DNA of 64,000 nt from Girardinichthys multiradiatus (taxonomy: Eukaryota > Chordata > Actinopteri > Cyprinodontiformes > Goodeidae). Under the pieces are notes generated by a model. That model ran no database searches and had not been told where the DNA came from. It saw only the letters and a program-made list of their open reading frames with translations. The position numbers were made by a program, and so were the translations under genes. This document shows, piece by piece, positions 47,085-55,500 of this stretch (position 1 is the first letter of the stretch; the number at the start of each line of letters is the position of its first letter). The DNA lies in contig NC_061798.1 in the NCBI RefSeq assembly GCF_021462225.1, positions 20,234,820-20,298,819 of the forward strand, written 5' to 3'.

Positions 47085-47566
47085 TATTTAAATATATCAA
47101 AACATGCGGATGACTTCCTTCCTCTTCGTTTGTCTGCTCCGACTGATCTCCTTTTTTGTGTTTGTCGTTGTTTTTTAACTGTCCTTAAACGATCACCAGG
47201 GGGTCTTGTTCTGGGTCTTTTGGATAAAACCATAATTCCTGAACCTTCTTGACCGTCGGTGTGTGTAGAACCACTCATTTTACTCACGGCTCTACCGATG
47301 ACATCCAAAGCGATATTTGATGCAGCTGTTCTAAGATGGGGTTTTGCAATTGCAAATCCTTTTTGCGAATAATTTTGAAAATAATGATCCAATGTATGTC
47401 CGTACATGACCGGAGCCCCATAAAACCCTGGCAGATTACCGCCTGATTGACTTACATAGTAATTTACAAAGCGATTTGGATCACGTCTCAGACTTAGCTG
47501 TGCCATGTTCTCTCTTGCCTGCTTGATGCAGTGTTGAATGACCAGCGTAATATGAATGATAACCAA
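47084..47566 (-). CDS. Basic minor capsid/core protein (pVI-like)
   Basis: 160 residues from the first ATG; the likelier start is the ATG at about 47506 (MAQLSLRRD..), by resemblance to related proteins. Features: VNYYVSQSGGNLPGFYGAPV, KGFAIAKPHLRTAASNIALD (amphipathic helix), and a Lys/Arg-rich C-terminus (SKRPRTRPP, KKQRQTQKRR) suggesting nuclear import or DNA binding. A protein of this type consistently neighbours the capsid gene in such elements. Open, no lesion seen. Confidence 0.75.
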   Translation of the reverse strand: MVIIHITLVIQHCIKQARENMAQLSLRRDPNRFVNYYVSQSGGNLPGFYGAPVMYGHTLDHYFQNYSQKGFAIAKPHLRTAASNIALDVIGRAVSKMSGSTHTDGQEGSGIMVLSKRPRTRPPGDRLRTVKKQRQTQKRRSVGADKRRGRKSSACFDIFK

Positions 47567-47603
47567 TCAGTCTTAGAGGTTATATACATATCTCTGGAAT
47601 AGT

Positions 47604-48325
47604 TTATACAAATAAAATTTTTCTCAGGCTACGTTGTGATATCACCGGTTTGAAGTGTAGTCTTATGACGGTCTTACCATAGACGAACTTTACAGGAACG
47701 TTTTGGTCCGATTTAATTTCTATATTGATATTTTCAATATGTCTTCTGGAGACTGGAAGGTAGTGGGCGGGGTTAAACGTCTGAGTAATCATATCACTGA
47801 ATGTGCCTTGTACTTTGACCGCGGTAAAGGTGCAAAAGTGTCGCCCACTATTTGAGGGCTGACCACGCCGCTGTAACAGTATAGGTGATAGAAACCAGCC
47901 TTTATATCTGCCGGAAAAGGAGCCAGTTTTGGTTCAGAAACATGAATCCATTCCCCTGGTTTCACGCCCATCATATAAGCTAGAGTGCTGAAGAAGCGTA
48001 TTTCATACGGACTGTTTGCTTGAAATGCAAATCTCTTTTGAACTTTGCTGAATTTAATGCGTAAACCCGATTTAAATTTTTTGAAAAACATTTCCATCTC
48101 TGTCTCGAGTTGAATAATGCTGTTATAGTAGCCACTTCTGATCCTTTGCGTATTGATCTCCACATCACCAACCTTCCTCCATTCAAAGTAGGCATCATAA
48201 TCCGGTAAATTATGCCATGTATGAGGATATGAAATCTCGGCTAATGCAACCATCCATTGGCCTTCTAAATCAATATGTTGAGCTAAATTTACACGGAAAC
48301 TTGAACTGATATTATTTTTAAACAC
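47604..48325 (-). pseudogene. Penton-like minor capsid protein, frameshifted
   Basis: The frame from ATG 48325 runs 178 residues and stops at 47789. The continuation (LPVSRRHIENINIEI, VKFVYGKTVIRLHFK) is in another frame and ends at 47604. The frame change lies at about 47810-47830. Beta-rich text such as WMVALAEISYPHTW and FFSTLAYMMGV matches the single-jelly-roll vertex protein found in related elements. This assignment is by family context. Confidence 0.8.
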
Positions 48326-48830
48326 TTCCTTGTTAGCATTGTAGCCATTGTTGAATGGGTGTTCTTTTTTCCAACGAATGCTGCATGTAAAGTGCAGAGT
48401 TTTATCTCTGTATTTAAAGTAAACACTAAAGCACGCCCTATTGTTTTCATTGGGTTATTCAAGGTTTAACGATGCTTACAAACACACCCCCTCTATTTTT
48501 AATTGGTGCTGATGCCAAACAGTTTCCGATAATACCATATTTGTCTTGTTCTATTTATAACAAACACACCCCTGTGTTCTAATTGACTCACTTAAGGTAT
48601 CACCCCTAATGACGACAACCAATCAGCATCCACGGTTACGCCCCTTGGACACACCCCCTGTTTGACCACGTGACCTCCCGCCCACATGGCCCCCACATGG
48701 CGCCAACCGAAAGTCCCGCCCTCACCGGAAGTCCCGCCCACCTGTCAAAAAGTTTGACGAAAGGGTGTACTTAAATTCTCTACCCTGGACAGAACTGTAA
48801 AAGTAAATAAGTATTTTAAACCAGTCTCTA
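48326..48830. other. Leader of the minus cluster and unresolved right boundary of the viral element
   Basis: No ORF. It is rich in CACACCCC and CCGCCC boxes. Several short direct repeats of a (C)ACACCCC phrase and a GGAAGTCCCGCC/GAAAGTCCCGCC pair at about 48710-48740 may be promoter elements for the minus-strand genes. No inverted copy of it was found at the left end. Confidence 0.4.
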
Positions 48831-48834
48831 GAGG

Positions 48835-49464
48835 AGACATTTGGTGGTGGTGTGGTGACGACAGGTTATTTGATCGATTACCTTCAAATGTAACGGGACT
48901 CTGTGCTCTAGTTACTTTGTTGTTACCAGTTTCAGTATATCCAATGTCAGTAGATAAGGTAACATGTGGACTATCTAGTGTAATACCACATGACTGGCGT
49001 AATAGAAAGTGCAGAGTTGCAGCTTGGCAGACTGAGTAGCCTCAGGATTTCAATCAAGTATCTGTTGGTGGTGTACAATGTACACTGCTGATGACGGCAG
49101 CCTCACTAAAGCCATAGAAGGTTTAAGATCTCTAAATGGCAAAATGAAGGAGCATTCTGGAGTAGACACCCCGATGTGGGACTCCTGGATGGATGTGTTT
49201 GGGAAGCATAAAGTTTTAGTATCATCAATAATAATTTACTTTGTTGTGTTCGCTGCAATTTTGACATTGTGTGGATGTTGTTGTATTCCCTGCCTTTGTT
49301 CTCTGCTTAACCGTCTCATCACCACAGCTATTTCTCCTATGGAAGACAGAGTTACCCAGCTCTATCCGTTACTTAAACATCAGAATGATGAGGATGATGA
49401 AGATCCGACTGACCATTTTTCTGACCTGTACCCGAATCCATCTCTATATGATCCTGTGGTTTAA
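48835..49464 (+). pseudogene. Endogenous retrovirus env, internally deleted, with transmembrane tail
   Basis: The segment 48840-49020 reads WWCGDDRLFDRLPSNVTG and CALVTLLLPVSVYP, an env segment upstream of the fusion machinery. It breaks with a stop near 49037. From 49078 an open frame of 128 residues gives the end of the transmembrane subunit: a hydrophobic anchor (SSIIIYFVVFAAILTLCGCC), palmitoylation-type Cys residues, and an acidic cytoplasmic tail ending at 49464. The segment between, expected to hold the immunosuppressive-type region and CX6CC, is missing. This env type is common in fish endogenous retroviruses (recall). gag and pol are absent. Confidence 0.82.
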
Positions 49465-49581
49465 ATGTCAGTAAGTGCCTCAGAGTGTAATTATATTTGT
49501 GCTCATGAAAAATTATCTTACAGTTAAAAATCCAAAAAAGTGGCTGTTTAAGTGATATGAGAATATGAGCAAATATAAGAT

Positions 49582-49595
49582 AAACAGGGGGGAAA
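49582..49595 (+). promoter_or_regulatory. Polypurine tract of the endogenous retrovirus
   Basis: AAACAGGGGGGAAA lies immediately before the TG that starts the 3' LTR, the normal position for plus-strand priming. Confidence 0.85.
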
Positions 49596-50098
49596 TGTTG
49601 GAATAATTGTAAATAGAGTTATCTTATATTTCTTCGTCTTTATTTCACTTTACTATTTGATCTTTATAACCTTTCGTGTATGTGTGAGTAAGGATGTGAT
49701 GAGTTGTTTGCCGGCAAGGATCAAAGGTGGAGCCGGGAAGGAAGCTGTCACAGTTGACGATGTCATAAAGATGGTGGCTGATTGTACTGAACAGAGGACA
49801 CACAGATCTTAAGATGGTGGAGACTGTGGAAGTGTGCTGTTACAAGATAATGGTGTATATGACCTGTTTACGTTGCAGCTGTTTATCCCACCCTTCAGAG
49901 AAGCAACGTATATTGTCTAGGGACCACCCTAAAGATAATAAAAAGAGAGAATCGGACAGATGTGTTTTCAGAGCGGTAGGAGATTTGTAACTGAAGCACA
50001 TCTCTGTCCGTTCTCCTCGCAGCAAATAATAACTAATTATCTTGTCTTTCTCTTCTTTTTGTGATGTTATAAGTATTTTAGGTTGCTTGAACCTGACA
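49596..50098 (+). mobile_element. 3' LTR of the endogenous retrovirus
   Basis: It begins TGTTGGAATAATTG right after the polypurine tract and ends CTTGAACCTGACA (TG..CA), 503 bases. An AATAAAAAG signal lies at about 49938. No matching 5' LTR is present to the left, so the provirus is 5'-truncated and a target duplication cannot be checked. Confidence 0.8.
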
Positions 50099-50835
50099 GA
50101 AACAAAATTCTCTGGTCTGATTACACAAATATTTGTCATGTTTGGAGGAGACCAGGCACCGCTTATCACTAGGCCATCCCTACAGTAAAGCATGGTGGTG
50201 GCAGCATCATTCTATGGGGATGTTTTTCAAAGCAGAAACTGGCAGACTAGTCAGGATAGAGGGAAAGATGAATGCAGGAATGTACAGACATCCTGGATGA
50301 AAACATTCTCCAGAGCATTTTTGACCTCAGACTGGAGCGACGGTTCATTTTTCAGCAGGACAACGACCCGAAGCCCACAGCCAAGATCTCAGAACCACCC
50401 TGTAAATGTCCTGGAGTGGCCTAGCCAGAGTCCAGACATGAATCTGATGGAACATCAGGAGAGATCTGAAAATAGCTGTGCACACACCTCTCTCATCCAA
50501 CCTGATGGAGCTTGAGATGTTCTGCAAAGAAGAATGGGCCAAACTGGTGAGCTGAGCTTTTGGTGTCATATTCAAAAGGCTTGAGGCTTTAACTGCTGCC
50601 AGAGGTGGACCAACAAAGTGTTAAGCAAAGGCCGTGAATACTTACGGAAATGCAATTTCTTTTCTATTTTTAAGAAATTTGCAACAATCTCAAACAAACT
50701 TCTTCCAGATTGTCATAATGGGGTGTTGGGTGTAGAATTTTGATGAAAGTGATTAAATTGATACCATTTAGAATAAGGCTGTAATATAACTAAATGTGGA
50801 AAAAGTGCAGCGCTGTGAATACTTAGGAGGTAATT
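50099..50835 (+). mobile_element. Tc1-like transposon remnant, 5'-truncated at the LTR
   Basis: It starts within transposase text equivalent to the KFSGL region directly after the LTR. It then shows KHGGGSIILWGCF-like, LEWPSQSPDMNLMEH and a 3' inverted-repeat-like end near 50830. Frames are broken throughout. Confidence 0.8.
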
Positions 50836-50839
50836 GGCC

Positions 50840-51355
50840 TCCACCACTCCCGATGCATGGGCAGACATATTAAACAGGCTTGCAATATTCTGCATAAGCA
50901 GCATAATAATTTATAAATATTTAAAGTGGCTAAAACTGCCAGCAAATCGGAACATTTGTTGATATCAGTTTTAAAATGATGAAGTGAATATTGACAAATA
51001 AGTGAAACATGAACTTAAAAAATACAATCACACACATTCCTCTCCTGTCAACTGCTGATGTGGACAAAAGGAGCATAGCTCTGAATGATGGACGAACATG
51101 CTTCAACCCTTGATGTGTGAAGGGACAACATCTGTGCCCCTCTTTTTCCAAAGTAAGGTTAAGTCACAATCAGATATACCAAGAAACTGGTTCATGCATT
51201 GAAGACTTATACAGTAAAGCTGGACAGTTTCAAAAAAGCAGGTGTGATCTGCTAAAATGAATGTTTAACATTTGACTGTAGCTTGTAAGCTTTGAGAATT
51301 ACCTTGCAACTGATTACAGTATGTATTATAATGCTATGTTTAATCAAAATGATGC
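50840..51355. other. AT-rich intergenic stretch, nothing recognised
   Basis: Short minus ORFs at 50930-51151 have no family resemblance. Confidence 0.4.
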
Positions 51356-52015
51356 GACTCTCTCTTCCACTGGGGTAAACCCCAATACGAGAAGGCTAAG
51401 CTGGGGGGCAACAAGCAAACCCACCCTAGCCCGCCCCCTCTCCCCGTGGGCCACTCCAGAGTAGAAGAGAGTCCAGCCCCTCTCAAGGAAATGGGTGGCG
51501 CTGTGCGTGGAGGTGAGCCCGACTATTTCTAGTCAATATCTCTCGACGCCCCGCACCAGCTCAGGCTCCTTCCCCCCCAGCGAGGTGACATTCCACGTCC
51601 CTAGAGCCAGCCTACGCATCCGGGGATTAGGCAACCGAGGTCTCCACCTTCCTCCGCCGCCCAATTCTCTTTGCACCGGTCCCTCACAGTTCCCCCTGCA
51701 GGTGGTGGGCTCACTGGGGGATGGCCTTGCGTCTCTCCTTTGGGCTTGGCAAGGCCGGGTCCCGAGAGGAGCAACCCGGCCACCAGGCGCTCTCCAACGG
51801 GTCCCGACCCCGGGCCTGGCTCCAGGTGGGACCCAGGCTATGCCGTACCGGGCGACGTCTCATGCCTCGTTTGTGTAGTCCTCATGAGGGTGTCTTGAAC
51901 CGCTCTTTGTCTGACATAGCCTCTAGGATCATTCAGGCACTCCAACCCCTCCACCACGTTAAGGTGGATGTTCTCCTTGAACATCCACGTTAAGGTGGAT
52001 GTTCAAGGAGGGCCC
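51356..52015 (-). mobile_element. LINE 5' leader plus start of endonuclease, 3'-truncated
   Basis: On the minus strand the leader (from about 51960) is followed by LALGTWNVTSLGGKEPELVR (51620 onward), then a stop, IVGLTSTH and ERGWTLFYSGVAHGERGRAG. This is the N-terminus of an AP-type endonuclease of an RTE/L2-like fish LINE. It ends at about 51356, so the copy keeps 5' but not 3' sequence, unusual for target-primed insertion. It is inverted relative to the leader fragment at 40096-40246. Confidence 0.8.
51961..52010. other. Nested hairpins at the end of the LINE leader
   Basis: A 16-base arm (51973-51988) and its exact complement (51995-52010) enclose a 6-base loop. The same GTGGATGTTC/GAACATCCAC pair also forms a second overlapping hairpin at 51964-51988. 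Looks like a small template-switch product. Confidence 0.85.
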
Positions 52016-52182
52016 CTCCTTGATATGGACATTTCAAAAAATCTATTTTAGTTAGCTTTCCAAAGCTGTGGCACTTAAATGTGGCTCAATTGGTAAAACA
52101 AAATTACTGTTTAAAAAAAACCTCACCTTTTTCTGATTAGGCAAAGACAGCACAACACAAAGTTTTTCTACTAACAAAAAGG

Positions 52183-52188
52183 TTTATT
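52183..52188 (-). terminator. Polyadenylation signal of lipoxygenase gene 2
   Basis: The minus strand reads AATCAATAAACC, in the same context as downstream of gene 1 (9611-9616). 3' UTR of about 340 bases. Confidence 0.6.
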
Positions 52189-52520
52189 GATTCAGTTTAA
52201 TCCCAAAGCTGAAGACCTAAAATGTCTGTAATTGCTCAAATGACAATAAATTGTTTGCCAGAAATTAATCAATTACACTTAATAGCTGTCTTTGACAGGA
52301 AAACCTTTTTTTTCTATTATTTATTTTGCTTAAAGATTTACATGAAAGTAAAGACATCACATTCCAGTTTTAGTTTTCAATGAGAGTACTGCACAGCAAA
52401 GACATAACAGTAAGATAATAAAAGTTCATATAGCAATGCAATTGTTTTTTTTCTTTTTTAGGTCAGACGTTTCTGAATCAGAATTTGGTGAAAAGCTGAG
52501 AAGGCTCCATCTTTTAATTT

Positions 52521-55500
52521 TCAGATGGCCACACTGTTCTCTACCTTCTTGGGATCCATGTATGTGTAGGGGACCTTAAGCATCCTGTTCCTAACATTGA
52601 TACCCATGCTCAGCACCTCCAAGTTTCCCTGGAATTCCTTTATCTTCTCACGTGGAATTTTCTCAGTGAAGTGTTCCTCAGGATATTGACCAAGAAGGAC
52701 CTAATGGTATCAATGACAGGTTTTTAATGTTTATCACATTGATCTTAAAACTTAATTGTACAGTTGTAAAAAGGCGATCAGGATGTTTTTGTAGCATTAA
52801 GTCACCCAACTTGAATAAAAATGAGCTTTGAAATAAATTTCTACGTACAGAGTCAGAAGATTGCTTGGTCAGCAGAAACATGGTGTCCATCCCTTGAACT
52901 GTTGTGTTGACATCGGGGAATGTTGCCAGCATTGTTTCCTCAGTTGCTTCCCCTTTTTTGGTTGGAGGGGGAAGTTGCAGGGAGACTGGAGTGTTGGGCA
53001 TCCAGGAACCATAGTCATACTGCAAATAATTAATAAATAATGACACACTGTTGGAGTGTAAAACATATGTCTATGATTATAATTTTTAGTTTTTGTTTAT
53101 GTCCAGTATGTTCTTAACACTACGGTGATGATAGAATCATAGAAGACAGAATAAGATTGAATTCAACCAAAATATATTAACCTGTTGGTAATGCAAGCTT
53201 TTTACATATTAGCAGAATGTACTCAAAAAAAATAAAAATGCTATAAATGAATATAGAAAATCATTTTAAATGTTTATTGGCATTTTGCTAGTACATCAGA
53301 GAGCCACTAATAAAAGAAAAATACATCTGAGCCTTATTTTTTTCAAATGCATCAAGTTATGAAACACCTCTTCAAAATACATCATGAAAAATAAAAAGCT
53401 ACAATGCATTACTCCTATGAATTACAAAGACTCACCTGTTCAGAGTTCACAGCAGCATGCTGAGCTGAGCCAGTGAAGATCACCATGGTGACAAACTTGA
53501 TCAGCTCATCCACAGTGCTGAATTTTTGAGGGATTCCTAAGAAAAGGAAACCAAAAACATAACTGGAATTTTTAACATTTTGGATGAACAATCCAAGTGT
53601 ATTTATGATTGATTCTGTACTATCTAAAAAGGTGTAGTTTTAATGGCAATATTTAATACTTCCCTAAGCCCATAGAAACTATATGCTCTGAAGTTATCTA
53701 AGGCTCAGTCGGGTAAAAACCCACCTGTACTTGACTGTGAAAGGAACCCATGTTCAAAAATGTCTCCGATCCACTTCTGCAGTTCAGGATCATTTTCAAC
53801 ATCACGATCAGTCTTATAGTAGTACTTGAGAATTCCCTTGACAAAGCTTTTAGAAATAGAAAAGATTATTCAACGTCATTCATTATTCATATCAAATGAT
53901 TGAATTCCAGTTTCAGTCCTTTCATAAAAAAAACCAACAAAAACAAAACCTGTACAGCACAAGCAGACAAACAAGGGGAAAAAATAACCATAAACAGTAA
54001 GGCTGAAAGGTGACCTCTGAAAGAATTACACGGTAAACCCCTTATCGTGTGTCATTGTAAAATTTGTTAAAATACATTGCAGAACAGAGAAGGCATATTG
54101 TACTTTTGGATAGCCTCCCAAAGTTTTATGCCATCCTCCTTGTAGTAGAAGTTTGGGACGTCTTCCAGCCCACGCTCGGCAATGTCATCCGGTATACAGA
54201 GGGAGCTGTAGGTCAGTGAGGACAGGGATCTCTTCAGGATTGTGAACAATCCCTCTTCTTCTCCACCACAAGCAGCAAACTACAAGAAAGGTAAATCACA
54301 GTTAAAACCAGTTAATCTTTGCGATACACTATGGGACCTCTGAATACAATTTTATTATTATTTTGTTTTTTTTAAGAAGACCCTTTGTATCTTAAAATGT
54401 TGTGAAAACAACTTTCCTCTCTGAAAATAAAAGAGATTAACCGATAATCATGTCAAGAGTTGGATGTCACTCAAAATTAGAGGGATTGGAAGATATTATT
54501 TATACGTATAAAAATATTTTTAGAATCCTTGCGCGGTGCATAGAAACCATTATTGTCTTAATGGCAAATAACATAGTGCCTTCTTATAATGTAAGAATTT
54601 TGCCCATTTTATATGTAATGAAGCTAGTAATGTAATAATTTGCCTTTATTTAAAAAATTTAAGTGATTGGCTATTTATTCAGCGTCCAATAGCAGCTTTG
54701 TAACCAGGGTTTCACTTCCTTTTCTTGATTTCTATCTGGAAAATTAAAAAAAGATATACATATACTATCACAGCATCATCTTCAGTCTTAACATTTTTAT
54801 CTAACACTCAGTAACACATATGCACTATTTTATGGTCATGGGGTCACAAAGTAAATTTCTTTCTGTAAAAGTTTTTTTTTTCCTAAAACCTAAAAACAGA
54901 AATATGATTGTGGTTTTTTCAGTTAAGCATAAAACAAATTGTGCGGGTCATTAACAGAAATGGACAAGGGTCATGTTGCTCTTAACAAATTTCATTTAGA
55001 CCAAGCTCAAAAATGGCTCTCTGGGTTGTAAAGGTTGCTGATCCCTGTTAAAGATTTTGGCCTCTCGCTGTGCTTCAGCAAAAACAAAGATTTTCCCTAA
55101 AATTGTAACGGTACAAAACTTATGCAGCGAAGACAACTGCTTTGTTTGGGTGCTACCACATACAAAAGCATTGCTCTTTTTCCCCTCCATTACCCACAAC
55201 TTTTTGAGGACTTCGGAGGAGAGGACCTGTGCATCACCGTCATTTTTTTGGAGATATTGTGATTGCTCATTTTGCGGATGCATACGCTAAAACAAATGTG
55301 TGTTTGGGAAATGTATGCACCGTTCACAGTTGGGAAAATTTATTTCTTTAGAGCTTCCACTGTACATAGAAATTCTAGCAATGAACTACAAAGAAGGTTA
55401 CTCACCTTGGTGAAAACCCCATCAGGAGATATCAGTGATTGTCGAGCTAACACATTGATATGCAAAGTGTAGCGAGTGTGGGGTATGAGAAGCTGAGGAA

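Larger units (their letters stand above)
40247..48325. mobile_element. Partial Maverick/Polinton (adintovirus-like) endogenous viral element
   Basis: Eight genes form two convergent clusters. Plus strand: DNA polymerase B, packaging ATPase, small basic protein, 242-residue-plus protein. Minus strand: penton-like, pVI-like, major-capsid-like, protease. Polymerase, ATPase, protease and the two capsid proteins are five of the six Maverick core genes. No retroviral-type integrase and no terminal inverted repeats were found. The left side is cut inside the polymerase at the LINE junction. The right boundary lies somewhere between 48326 and about 48830, where retroviral env sequence begins. Four genes carry disabling mutations. 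Assignment to the Maverick/adintovirus group is from gene content and remembered homologs. Confidence 0.88.

Noticed and set aside
40247..48830. Terminal inverted repeats for the Maverick-like element
   Set aside because: No left-end sequence was found inverted at the right; the left end is a breakpoint inside the polymerase, so a pair cannot be expected here.
51495..51993. Pro/Ser/Arg-rich plus ORFs
   Set aside because: They are antisense to the LINE endonuclease and leader read on the minus strand.
52869..53066. 65-residue minus ORF over lipoxygenase exon 13
   Set aside because: Out of frame with the spliced gene; shadow of the true exon.
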